Of a stretch of DNA of 36,679 bases, positions 8,875 through 20,391 are shown piece by piece. The notes below the pieces were generated by a model that was not told the origin of the DNA, did not search any database, and was given only the letters and a program-made list of their open reading frames with translations. Origin of the DNA: Acidobacteriota bacterium. GTDB taxonomy: Bacteria > Acidobacteriota > Vicinamibacteria > Vicinamibacterales > UBA2999. Positions within the stretch are counted from its first letter, which is position 1; each line of letters opens with the position of its first letter. A program made the position numbers and the translations under genes. Where the stretch lies: positions 1 to 36,679 of the forward strand of contig JAQBVV010000018.1 in assembly GCA_027622905.1 (NCBI GenBank), read 5' to 3'.

Positions 8875-9105
8875 ATGAAGGCGACGGGAACTGCGTTACT
8901 GGCGGTCGGGATGGCTCTACTGGGCCCGGTCGCCCATGCTCAGGCTCAAGCTGCTGCGCTTGGACCGGCGGCGGAACAGTCAGGCTCATCCGACGAGCCG
9001 CGGGCTGAATCGAGCGGGGCGCTCCGCGTGCTTCTCGACTGCGCGAGGTGCGACCATGATTGTCTCTGCTCCGAGATCACCTTCGGGGGGGGGGTAAACG
9101 GCTGA
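8875..9105 (+). pseudogene. truncated exported-protein gene ending at a 10-G tract
   Basis: ATG at 8875 begins a 76-residue frame with a clean signal peptide (cleavage near AHAQA) and a short Ala/Ser/Glu linker. Then comes RVLLDCARCDHDCLCSEITF. From memory, many acidobacterial secreted proteins of several hundred residues begin their mature domain with a block like R-V-x-L-D-C-x2-C-D-x-D-x-L-x2-E-I-T-F followed by VDYVRDR. Here the match stops after ITF at a run of ten Gs (9085-9094), and the frame ends at TGA. In another frame just downstream, DNWRFTLGW reads like the end of a barrel strand. This looks like a gene that lost most of its body by deletion. A real short secreted peptide cannot be ruled out. 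Confidence 0.55.
9085..9094 (+). repeat. 10-base G homopolymer
   Basis: Ten consecutive Gs lie inside the truncated exported-protein frame. Changing the run by one base shifts the reading: nine Gs stop at once at TAA, and eleven open a frame of about 200 more bases into gluQ territory that shows no sensible protein. It is a slippage-prone site and is also a place where assemblies err. Confidence 0.9.
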
Positions 9106-9116
9106 CAACTGGCGCT

Positions 9117-9998
9117 TTACGCTCGGCTGGTCGACCCGGCCGCGGCGAGCACCTGTTCGCTCGTCCAGCCCAGCGCGCGGAGGTCGCGCACGCCCGTGTC
9201 TCGGTCCGACTTGCTGAGTTTTCGGGTCGGCGATTTCATGATGAGCGCGTGGTGGGCGAAGGTTGCCGGCGCGAGTCGTCCCAGTAGACCGCCAAGCAGG
9301 ATCTGTCGGCCCGTCGAGGGGAGCAGGTCCGCGCCGCGTATGACGTCCGTGACGCCCTGGATGTAATCGTCGACCGTGGCGACAAACTGGTACGTCCAGT
9401 TACCGCGGCGGTCGCGAATCAGCAGATCGCCGCACTGCTCGGCTGGCACCTGCCGCTGTCGACCACACCAGCGGTCGTCGAACGTGACGGGAATCGTCGG
9501 TAGTCTCACCCGCCACCCGACGTCGCCCCCGAAGGGCAGTCCCAGATCGCGGCACGTCCCCGGATAGGAAACCTCCGTTCCGCCGCCGCCTTTCACCAAG
9601 CCGGATGCCGGGCTGTCGCCCCGAACGCCCCCGTGCTGAAGGGTTCTTCTCGAGCATCGACACGCGTAGAGCAGCCCCTGGGCGCGAAGCCGCTCTGTCA
9701 TCGTGGCGTAGATCGCGCCGCGGTCGCTTTGCCGCGATTCACACGGCACCCTTCCGGAAGCATTGCGAAAGGCGCTGGTCGGATAGAGGTCGGGCACCAG
9801 TCCCAGCCAGTCGAGATCGTCGAGAAGGGCGGTCTCGTAGTCGGGCCGACACCGCTCACGGTCGTGGTCCTCGATGCGCAGGAGGACGCGGCCGCCGTGC
9901 GCGCGAGCCTCGTTCCACACGTTCAGGGCGTTGGCGACATGGCCCAGATGCAGGTAGCCGGTCGGCGCCGGGGCGAACCTCGTCAGCCACATCGTCAC
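9117..9998 (-). CDS. gluQ: glutamyl-Q tRNA(Asp) synthetase
   Basis: GluQRS attaches glutamate to the queuosine base at position 34 of tRNA(Asp). It is a shortened glutamyl-tRNA synthetase lacking the anticodon-binding domain, and 293 residues is the usual size. The class I signature HLGH is at residues 17-20 and the KMSKS equivalent KLSKS is at about 260-264. The zinc-binding set typical of the family is visible as CRC (near residue 110) and a later YPGTC. The start RFAPAPTGYLHLGH is diagnostic of GluRS-like enzymes. The gene stands alone, convergent with the truncated gene and divergent from the metallo-hydrolase gene. The tRNA modification gene truA in the window is not adjacent. Confidence 0.92.
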   Translation of the reverse strand: MTMWLTRFAPAPTGYLHLGHVANALNVWNEARAHGGRVLLRIEDHDRERCRPDYETALLDDLDWLGLVPDLYPTSAFRNASGRVPCESRQSDRGAIYATMTERLRAQGLLYACRCSRRTLQHGGVRGDSPASGLVKGGGGTEVSYPGTCRDLGLPFGGDVGWRVRLPTIPVTFDDRWCGRQRQVPAEQCGDLLIRDRRGNWTYQFVATVDDYIQGVTDVIRGADLLPSTGRQILLGGLLGRLAPATFAHHALIMKSPTRKLSKSDRDTGVRDLRALGWTSEQVLAAAGSTSRA

Positions 9999-10127
9999 CC
10001 CATTATCCGCATGTTGCGTGTGAGGCGTGGGTATGAGACAGTCCGCCAGGATGGGCGTCGGTCAGACTCACCCGGGTCTCGCAGTGGCGCCGCGTCGACT
10101 TGGCGCTGATACGAGGGGAGGACATAC

Positions 10128-11069
10128 ATGACGCTTCGTCCCGCGCTCATTGTTGTCGGTGGCGTGTTGGCGGCTGCATCGCTGCAGGTCAACGTTGGTG
10201 GGCAGATGGCTGGTCCGGCACCGGGCGAAGGACTCAGCGAGAGTTACCGTGGCAGTCAGTCAGGTAATGTGGAATACCAGAAGGTCCCGCCGATCAAGGT
10301 GTTCGACAATCTGTACTATGTCGGGCCCGGCGCGGTCTCGGTGTGGCTTGTGCCGACCAGCGATGGATTGATTCTGATCGACACGGCGCAGGAGCCCTAT
10401 GTCGATCACGTGATCGACAGCATTCGGAAGGCGGGTTTCGACCCCGCGGACATCAAATACATTCTGATCACGCAGGGGCACCTCGACCATTTCGGCGGCG
10501 CCGGAAAGATTCAGGCACTGTCCGGTGCCCGCGTGGCGACGCTCGAAGAGGACTGGACGCTCATCGAGGAGGCCTACCAGGCTCCAGCCCGGCCCGGTCG
10601 TCCCCTTGGCGTCCCGGTGAAGCGCGATCTGGTCCTGCACGAGGGCGACACGGTCACGCTGGGCACGACCGCTCTCACGGTGTACAAGCTTCCGGGGCAC
10701 ACCCCGGGCTCCCCGTCGTTCGAGTTCACGGTCTACGACGATGGCACGCCGTACTCGGCGTTCGTGTTCGGCGGACCTGGACAGCGGAACGGGGTGGAGG
10801 GCGGCACGCAGTTCCTCGAGAGCCTGCGCCGCCTCAAGACGGAGTTCGGAGATATCGATGTGCCGGTTCACGTGCACAGCTACCTTCGTACCTATCCGTA
10901 CGACAGCGGCGGTACCGTCTTCGAGCCGGCGGCGAAGCTGGCGGAGCGTAAGGCTGGCGATCCGCATCCGTTCGTCGACAACGCGCAGTGGCGAAGGTGG
11001 CTGGACACGGCCGAGGCTGGCACGATCAAGTACATCGAGGACGCGAAAGCGGGCGTGCCGGTCAGGTAG
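10128..11069 (+). CDS. metallo-beta-lactamase-fold hydrolase, subclass B3-like
   Basis: The gene has a strong ribosome site (GGGGAGG near 10116-10122) before ATG 10128. The first 26 residues look like an export signal, so the enzyme is probably periplasmic. The metal-site motif reads ITQGHLDHFGG, with Q116, H118, D120 and H121 in its own count. Subclass B3 enzymes normally have His at the first place, while GOB-type B3 enzymes have Gln. The later ligand is in KLPGHTPGS (H191), and another His is in VPVHVHSYL. B3-like proteins often hydrolyse substrates other than beta-lactams, so a lactamase role is not shown. The gene ends 20 bases before a strong intrinsic terminator and appears monocistronic. 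Confidence 0.85.
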   Translation: MTLRPALIVVGGVLAAASLQVNVGGQMAGPAPGEGLSESYRGSQSGNVEYQKVPPIKVFDNLYYVGPGAVSVWLVPTSDGLILIDTAQEPYVDHVIDSIRKAGFDPADIKYILITQGHLDHFGGAGKIQALSGARVATLEEDWTLIEEAYQAPARPGRPLGVPVKRDLVLHEGDTVTLGTTALTVYKLPGHTPGSPSFEFTVYDDGTPYSAFVFGGPGQRNGVEGGTQFLESLRRLKTEFGDIDVPVHVHSYLRTYPYDSGGTVFEPAAKLAERKAGDPHPFVDNAQWRRWLDTAEAGTIKYIEDAKAGVPVR

Positions 11070-11088
11070 GATCTCTGCTGTCGGGACA

Positions 11089-11124
11089 GGACACGGGCCG
11101 CGCGTGCCGCCCGTGTCCCTTTTT
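11089..11124 (+). terminator. intrinsic terminator after the metallo-hydrolase gene
   Basis: A perfect 10-bp stem, GGACACGGGC (11089-11098) with GCCCGTGTCC (11109-11118), encloses a 10-base loop. It is followed by CTTTTT. Position and polarity fit termination of the gene ending at 11069. On the other strand there is no matching T run, so it is one-directional. Confidence 0.88.
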
Positions 11125-11182
11125 CTCGCCGGCTGTGTCCGACGCGGCTCGCACGGCGGCGGCGTCAAGCCTCAGGTCGGGG

Positions 11183-11935
11183 TCAGGGCTGCGCGGCGCC
11201 GGCGCCGGCCCCGCGGCCGCCACCAGCGCGAGCCGGCAACGGGTACTGCTTCAGACCGTAGTACTGGTTCGAGTAAATCGTCTGATACCGAACCCTGTTG
11301 CCGTCTGCGTCGAGCCACCCCATCGCATTCTGGAACAGCGCCGGCTCCGGATATCCCCGTGGCACCGTCCCCTCCAGGATGTAGAGCTTCATCTCATGCA
11401 TGGCAACGAAGGCCATGGTGCGGGACTGGTCGGCGTTATTGGTGAGCTGGAGCTCCTGTCCTTCGATGAGGTCCTGATGGTTCCACAGGTAATGCGTGAC
11501 CGTGACGTCCCGTTGCAGGAAGCCGAACGTGGCGTAGTTGAGTGCGCCCCGCACGTCATGCTTCCAGTACCCAGGGCCGGAGAGGACGCTGCCAAAGCAG
11601 GGTTCGGCGCCAGGCGCGCAGCTCTTGACGCGTTCGATGCCCTGCTGCTCGATCCCACTGTAATCAACGACGGTCAGCGAGTACCGTCCCAAGCCCCGCT
11701 CGGCGCTGTAGACGCGCGCCGGCAACATGTAATCAAATTCCGACTTCCACGTGATCTCGGTCACCGTGGGCTCACCCGGAAACACGATCTGGAAACCGTC
11801 TCGAATACTCCGATAGTCGGTCCATTCCTGGGCCGTGGCTGGCATCACCGTTGTCGGTACCAACACGAGGACCAGCACGGCTGTGCGCACGAGGAACACG
11901 ACACCAGTCCGAAGAACAGAATTGCGCTGCATCAT
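11183..11935 (-). CDS. secreted protein of unknown function
   Basis: The 250-residue product begins with tandem Met codons and a long hydrophobic signal peptide ending in PATAQ at about residue 36. The mature part opens WTDYRSIRDGFQIVFPGEPTVTE. The FPGEP pattern followed by alternating strands is seen in several exported proteins of unknown role, some with PsbP/DUF1795-like folds; that link is weak. One Cys pair (SCAPGAEPC) could form a disulfide in the periplasm. The C-terminus is a Gly/Ala/Arg-rich tail. It reads towards the terminator and is divergent from the carboxymuconolactone-decarboxylase gene, with which it shares an intergenic palindrome. No function can be given. Confidence 0.75.
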   Translation of the reverse strand: MMQRNSVLRTGVVFLVRTAVLVLVLVPTTVMPATAQEWTDYRSIRDGFQIVFPGEPTVTEITWKSEFDYMLPARVYSAERGLGRYSLTVVDYSGIEQQGIERVKSCAPGAEPCFGSVLSGPGYWKHDVRGALNYATFGFLQRDVTVTHYLWNHQDLIEGQELQLTNNADQSRTMAFVAMHEMKLYILEGTVPRGYPEPALFQNAMGWLDADGNRVRYQTIYSNQYYGLKQYPLPARAGGGRGAGAGAAQP

Positions 11936-11955
11936 TGTTTGTCCCCAGCCCCGAC

Positions 11956-11972
11956 TGCACTCATGGAGTGCA
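11956..11972. promoter_or_regulatory. 17-bp palindrome, possible operator
   Basis: TGCACTC and GAGTGCA form a perfect 7-bp inverted repeat with a 3-base centre (ATG). It lies in the 129-bp gap between two divergent genes (starts at 11935 on the - strand and 12065 on the + strand). The size and symmetry suit a dimeric repressor. A hairpin in RNA is possible but the stem is short. No binding protein can be named. Confidence 0.4.
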
Positions 11973-12064
11973 TACTTATCGACGGCACGGCCATTTTACA
12001 CCGACAGCAGTCGCGGATCGCACGGCGCCGGTGAGTTCTGGAGCGGTCTGGAGAGGTACGGTAC

Positions 12065-12895
12065 ATGACGAAGAAGATGATGACGCGCTGGCGGACTGCG
12101 TTGCTGTTGATCGTGATGGGCCCCGGTCTGGCGTTGGCGGCCGGGTGTGCCGCCGAGAGTCCGACGGACGGTCCGCCGGTCCTTGCGACGCAGGAGGTCG
12201 ACGTGCCCGCGCTGCCGGCTCCCGACCTCTATGTCGGGTCTCCGTATCTCGGAGAGCTTCGGAATTCGTTGGTCTACGGCGAGATCTGGGAGCGCCCGCA
12301 ACTGTCAAAACGCGACCGCAGCCTGATCACGATCGCGGTGCTCCAGGCGCTGGTGCGCGACGAGCTTGCGATCCATATTCCGCGCGGTCTCGACAACGGG
12401 CTCAGCCCGGAAGAGATCTCCGAGATCATTCTCCACGTGACGTTCTACGCTGGCTGGCCGACGGGCGTTCAAGCATCGTTGACCGCGGCTGAGGTGTTCG
12501 AGCATCGCGGGCTGTCGCTCGGAGAGCTGCCACGCGCACCTTCGGGGGCCGACGCGTCGACGCCTGATGCGTTGAATGATGCGTACCGCTCGGTGCCGCG
12601 ACTCGGCGCGTTGCGCAACAGCCTTCTCTACGGCGACATCTGGGAGCGGCCGCTGCTCTCCAAGCGTGACCGGAGCCTCATCACGGTCGCGGTCAACCAG
12701 GCGCTCTATGCGACCAGCGAGCTACGGACGCACATCGATCGGGCGCTTGACGACAACGGCGTGACGCCGCAGGAGATCTCCGAGGTGATTCTCCATGTCA
12801 CGTTCTACGCTGGCTGGCCGGCGGCGGTCAACGCCGGGAGGCTCGCGACGGCGGCGTTCGAGGCGCGGGGCGTCGACATGAGCCAGTTGCAGTAG
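12065..12895 (+). CDS. lipoprotein with two carboxymuconolactone-decarboxylase-like domains
   Basis: GGAGAGG lies about 8 bases before ATG 12065. A lipoprotein signal ends in LALAAGC (Cys28), so the protein is probably anchored to a membrane outside the cytoplasm. Two homologous domains of about 95 residues follow (about 58-155 and 168-268). Each contains RNSL-YG-IWERP, LSKRDRSLIT and EISE-ILHVTFYAGWP. These are the marks of the CMD/AhpD superfamily, whose members decarboxylate or isomerise ring-cleavage products or, with a CxxC motif, reduce peroxides. No CxxC is present, so a peroxidase role is unlikely. Fused double CMD domains are known, but an exported lipoprotein form is less usual. The substrate is unknown. 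Confidence 0.87.
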   Translation: MTKKMMTRWRTALLLIVMGPGLALAAGCAAESPTDGPPVLATQEVDVPALPAPDLYVGSPYLGELRNSLVYGEIWERPQLSKRDRSLITIAVLQALVRDELAIHIPRGLDNGLSPEEISEIILHVTFYAGWPTGVQASLTAAEVFEHRGLSLGELPRAPSGADASTPDALNDAYRSVPRLGALRNSLLYGDIWERPLLSKRDRSLITVAVNQALYATSELRTHIDRALDDNGVTPQEISEVILHVTFYAGWPAAVNAGRLATAAFEARGVDMSQLQ

Positions 12896-12941
12896 GACGT
12901 TGGCGATGCAGCCGGGCGCATCCTCCGCGGTACGCGTGCGT

Positions 12942-13107
12942 ATCAGGAGGCTTTCCGCTTGACCGCCTTCATCGCGGCACGCGCGGCGACGATCGTCTAC
13001 TCGACGTGCCGGTCCCGTGTGCGCCGCCGACAGGAACCACGCTTCAAATTGTGACGGCGGCGGATTGATACCCCGCTTCAGCATCGCTTCGCGCCGAGCC
13101 AGGTTCC
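12942..13107 (-). pseudogene. relic of the hemL 3' end
   Basis: Positions 12942-13085 match 18936-19078, the last 143 bases of intact hemL. I count six substitutions and one extra C near 13015, about 95% identity. The extra base breaks the frame, so this is not coding. The matching peptide pieces include KRGINPPPSQFEAWFLSAAH. The match starts one base outside the hemL stop codon. A second, weaker match (13081-13107 with 19239-19265, 22 of 27) suggests the relic once reached further into hemL and lost about 160 bases between two GCATC sequences. The orientation equals that of hemL, so the two form direct repeats around the lpd-sucB-sucA block. Confidence 0.9.
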
Positions 13108-13287
13108 CGCCGATGGTCTCTTGCGGGATTGAGCTGGCTTCTTGTGAATCCTTGTGAATCCTAAGAAGGTGCCTCGGGCTTGGCAGTAGGACAAGCCGGT
13201 CGCGTTCGTGCGGTGTAGATGTCTTGCTGTTCGGTGGGAGCTTCGGTGAGCGATCGTACGAGAGGTCCCATCACTGCTCGTTGACCC
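13108..13287. other. intergenic with a 10-bp tandem repeat
   Basis: This gap between the hemL relic and the lpd stop contains CTTGTGAATC twice in tandem (13141-13160). TTGTGAATCCT occurs again at 20264-20274, just upstream of intact hemL, which hints that this region may also be hemL-derived. No convincing terminator for the sucA-sucB-lpd transcript was found. Confidence 0.5.
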
Positions 13288-14673
<1,386 letters not shown>

Positions 14674-14680
14674 TGGAACG

Positions 14681-15964
14681 CTAGATCTCGATCAGGATGC
14701 GCACGGGTTCTTCGATCACGTCCTTGATGTGGTTGAGGAAGGTGACCGCTTCACGTCCGTCGACGATGCGGTGATCGTAGGTCAGAGCCAGGTACATCAC
14801 GGGCCGCACGACGACCTGGCCGTCGACCGCCATGGGACGGTCTTTGATGGCGTGCAGGCCGAGGATGCCGCTTTGCGGGGGGTTCACAATGGGCGTGGAC
14901 AGCATTGAGCCGTAGATGCCGCCGTTGCTGATCGTGAACGTGCCGCCCCTGAGCTCGGATAGATCGACCTTGTTCGCCTGGGCGCGGCGGGCGAAGTCGG
15001 CGATGGCCAGCTCGATCTCGGCAAAGCCCATGCCCTCGGCGTGGCGCAGTACGGGCACGACAAGGCCCCTGCCGCCGCCGACCGCGATGCCGATGTCGAA
15101 GTGATTGCGATAAACGATGTTGGTTCCTCGGACTTCCGCGTTGACGGCGGGAACGCGTTTGAGCGCTTCGACCGCGGCCTTCACGAAGAACGACATGAAG
15201 CCGAGCTTGATGTCGTACTTCGTGAGGAACTCTTCCTGGTGCTTCCTGCGCAGGGCGATGACGGCCGACATGTCGACTTCGTTGAAGGTCGTGAGCAAGG
15301 CGGCGTTTTGCTGGGCCGCGACAAGATTCCGTGCGATGACTTTGCGCATGGGACTCATCGCGACGATCTCTTCGTCGGGGCGTACCTCGGACTCGCCGGA
15401 CCGATCGGGTACCGGTGGGGGTTCCGGCTTTTCAGACGCGGGGGCCTCGGGCGTCGGCTGCCTCTCGGCGTGACGAACGACGTCTTCCTTCAGCAGGCGG
15501 CCTCCGGGGCCGGTTGCCTTGACGTCCTTCGCTTCCAGGCCGCGCTCGGCGAGCTCGCGGCGGGCGGCGGGCATGACGCGCGGCTCTTCGGAAGCAGCCC
15601 CGGCCTTTTTCCCAGACGACTTCTTGGCTTGTTCCTTCGTTGCGGGCTTGGACGGCTTCTCTTGTTCGGCCTGCTCTTGTTCGGCCTTCGCCGTCTTCTT
15701 GGCGGGGGCGGCCTCGGTGCCGTCGGCGGCTTCTTCGATGATGGCGATGATCTCGCCGACTTCGGCTTCTTCCCCTTCGCCTTTGAGGATCTTTGTCAGC
15801 ACCCCGGCTACAGGGGCAGGAAGATCCATCGCGGCCTTGTCGGTTTCGATCTCGACAAGAATTTCGTCGAGTTCGACGCGGTCGCCGACGGCTTTTCGCC
15901 AGTCGCCGATCTGCACTTCGGTGATCGATTCGCCGGATTGGGGGATCTTCAGTTCAACGGCCAT
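14681..15964 (-). CDS. sucB: 2-oxoglutarate dehydrogenase E2, dihydrolipoyl succinyltransferase
   Basis: E2o forms the core of the complex and transfers succinyl groups from lipoamide to CoA. Domain order is standard: a lipoyl domain with the modified Lys43 in [12 protein letters not shown]; a Lys/Glu/Ala-rich mobile linker (about 80-125); an E3/E1-binding domain at about 128-165 ([25 protein letters not shown]); a Pro/Glu linker; and a catalytic domain from about 200 with the DHRIVDGR active site (His398, Asp402). It has 427 residues. It lies 18 bases after sucA and 7 bases before lpd. The catalytic domain reminds me of planctomycete E2o sequences, which is only an impression. Confidence 0.94.
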   Translation of the reverse strand: MAVELKIPQSGESITEVQIGDWRKAVGDRVELDEILVEIETDKAAMDLPAPVAGVLTKILKGEGEEAEVGEIIAIIEEAADGTEAAPAKKTAKAEQEQAEQEKPSKPATKEQAKKSSGKKAGAASEEPRVMPAARRELAERGLEAKDVKATGPGGRLLKEDVVRHAERQPTPEAPASEKPEPPPVPDRSGESEVRPDEEIVAMSPMRKVIARNLVAAQQNAALLTTFNEVDMSAVIALRRKHQEEFLTKYDIKLGFMSFFVKAAVEALKRVPAVNAEVRGTNIVYRNHFDIGIAVGGGRGLVVPVLRHAEGMGFAEIELAIADFARRAQANKVDLSELRGGTFTISNGGIYGSMLSTPIVNPPQSGILGLHAIKDRPMAVDGQVVVRPVMYLALTYDHRIVDGREAVTFLNHIKDVIEEPVRILIEI

Positions 15965-15982
15965 GAGTTCACTCTTGAGTTC

Positions 15983-18808
<2,826 letters not shown>

Positions 18809-18826
18809 GCTTTCCTGCTCGCCATC

Positions 18827-18855
18827 ATCACAGCATCCGGCGATACAGCGGTCAA
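18827..18855 (-). promoter_or_regulatory. possible sigma70-type promoter of sucA
   Basis: On the - strand, TTGACC (18855-18850) and TGTGAT (18832-18827) are 17 bases apart, a fair -35 and a weak -10. The transcript would start very near the sucA ribosome site, so the leader would be short. Read-through from hemL is the alternative. Confidence 0.3.
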
Positions 18856-18935
18856 GGTAGATCCGACAGCGCACGCCCGACGGTCACAAACGATATCGAC
18901 ACCGCGTTGCGCGCGAGATAGTCATCAAACTTTGA

Positions 18936-19078
18936 ATCAGGAGGCTTTTCGCTTGACCGCCTTCATCGCGGCACGAGCGGCGACGATCGTCTGCTCGACG
19001 TCCCGGTCCGTGTGCGCCGCCGAGAGGAACCACGCTTCAAATTGTGACGGCGGCGGATTGATGCCCCGCTTCAGCATC
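18936..19078 (-). repeat. intact copy of the hemL-end direct repeat
   Basis: This is the source copy of the sequence found again at 12942-13085. It spans the stop codon and last 47 codons of hemL, from about residue 386. Together the copies bracket 5.85 kb holding lpd, sucB and sucA. Confidence 0.9.
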
Positions 19079-20235
19079 CCTCCGAAAAACGTCGCGTAGG
19101 CGGTCGTATCCGCAGCGAGCGCCGACTCGTAGTCGCGCACGGGCTTTGAGGTGAAGAACGGCGTGAGCATCGATCCATGGGCGTTGACCTGCAGCGGGAC
19201 GTTCGCGGCGCGGGCCGCGTCGGCGAGCCCAGCCGCGAGCATCGCCCCTCGTCGTGCCAGGTTCCTGTATAACCCCGGCGTCAATCGTTTCACCGACCAG
19301 AGCCCGGCCGTCATCGCAAGCGGATTACCCGAGAGGGTGCCGGCCTGATAGACCGGTCCTGCTGGTGCGACCAGCTTCATGATGTCGGCGCGCCCGCCGT
19401 AGGCGCCGACGGGCAGCCCACCGCCGATGATCTTGCCAAGGCACGTGAGATCGGGTGTGACGCCAAGGATGGATTGCGCGCCGCCGGGCGACGCGCGGAA
19501 GCCCGAGATGACTTCGTCGAAGATGAGGAGAATGCCGTGGCGGGCGGTCAGCTCCCGCAGCCCCTGCAGAAAGCCGTCCGCCGGAGGCGTCACGCCCATG
19601 TTGCCGGCGATTGGCTCCACGATGACGGCGGCGATCGTCTTCTTGTGGGTCTTGCACAGGGCAGCGACGGACGGAAGGTCGTTGTAACGCGCCAGCAGGG
19701 TGTCGGCTGCGACCGCCTTCGACACGCCCGGACTCGTCGGTACTCCGAGTGTGGTGGCGCCCGAGCCGGCCTTCACGAGGAAGCCGTCGGCGTGACCGTG
19801 ATAGCAACCCGCGAACTTGACGATCTTGTCGCGCCGCGTGAAGGCGCGGGCGACACGCACCGCACTCATGGCGGCCTCGGTGCCTGAACTCACGAACCGC
19901 ACGCGCTCCATGGATGGCATGAGCGCGCGCACCCGCTCTCCCAGCTCGTGCTCAAGTGCGCACGGCGCGCCGAAGCTCGTGCCCCGCCGCGCGGCGACTG
20001 CGATGGCCGTGACCAGACCGCTCGGCGCGTGGCCGTGCAGGAGCGGGCCCCACGACATCACGTAGTCGATGAAGCGGTTCCCGTCGACATCCTCGATCCT
20101 CGCCCCGGCGGCGCGGCGGATGAACAGCGGCGAACCGCCGACGGCCTGAAAGGCACGGACGGGACTGTCGACGCCGCCAGGGAGAATGTGTTGGGCGCGC
20201 GCAAAGAGCTGATGGCTACGAATCGGTTTCTTCAT
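18937..20235 (-). CDS. hemL: glutamate-1-semialdehyde 2,1-aminomutase
   Basis: HemL is a PLP enzyme that converts glutamate-1-semialdehyde to 5-aminolevulinate, completing the C5 route begun by HemA. The 432-residue protein shows LPGGVDSPVRAF near the N-terminus, SSGTEAAMSAVRVAR at about 116-130, FDEVISGFR at about 239-247, and the PLP-binding Lys268 in CLGKIIGGGLPVG. It is the last haem gene of the run, separated from hemB by 156 bases that hold a palindromic repeat. I see no clear Shine-Dalgarno sequence before its ATG, so folding of the repeat could affect its translation. A decayed copy of its 3' end lies 6 kb downstream. Confidence 0.95.
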   Translation of the reverse strand: MKKPIRSHQLFARAQHILPGGVDSPVRAFQAVGGSPLFIRRAAGARIEDVDGNRFIDYVMSWGPLLHGHAPSGLVTAIAVAARRGTSFGAPCALEHELGERVRALMPSMERVRFVSSGTEAAMSAVRVARAFTRRDKIVKFAGCYHGHADGFLVKAGSGATTLGVPTSPGVSKAVAADTLLARYNDLPSVAALCKTHKKTIAAVIVEPIAGNMGVTPPADGFLQGLRELTARHGILLIFDEVISGFRASPGGAQSILGVTPDLTCLGKIIGGGLPVGAYGGRADIMKLVAPAGPVYQAGTLSGNPLAMTAGLWSVKRLTPGLYRNLARRGAMLAAGLADAARAANVPLQVNAHGSMLTPFFTSKPVRDYESALAADTTAYATFFGGMLKRGINPPPSQFEAWFLSAAHTDRDVEQTIVAARAAMKAVKRKAS

Positions 20236-20280
20236 GCGGTATGTCGTTGGGATGCTGCCGTGGTTGTGAATCCTGGCGTG

Positions 20281-20387
20281 TCTGGAGCGTTTTTCGATTC
20301 GGTGGAGACCGAAAAACGCGGGAAAGCGCTTTTCGAAAAGGCCTGGCCCCTGCCAGAAGCACTAGGCCGAAACGAAAAGCGCTGTGG
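20281..20387. repeat. palindrome-rich interspersed repeat, copy 1
   Basis: About 105 bases match 36007-36112 at over 80% identity with one 1-base gap; the first 65 bases differ at only about three positions. Written on the + strand, the left part can form GCGTTTTTCG/CGAAAAACGC (10 bp), or alternatively TTCGGT-GGAG-ACCGAA inside a GCGTTT/AAACGC stem. The right part is bounded by AGCGCTTTTCG/CGAAAAGCGCT (11 bp) and encloses GGCCT/AGGCC and CTGGC/GCCAG arms. It fills most of the hemB-hemL gap, antisense to copy 2 relative to transcription. It resembles REP/BIME or MITE-like elements in kind; I know no named family for it. Confidence 0.85.
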
Positions 20388-20391
20388 TGCG

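Noticed and set aside
9085-9094. G-run as a functional phase-variation switch for a full-length protein
   Set aside because: Neither alternative frame after the run continues into a recognisable domain, so changing run length would not restore a gene.
11183-11935. + strand frame over 10988-12034 as a gene
   Set aside because: It runs through a strong terminator and opposite a - strand gene with a clear signal peptide; it has no family-like sequence.
12065-12895. AhpD-like alkylhydroperoxidase
   Set aside because: Neither CMD domain has the CxxC pair needed for peroxide reduction.
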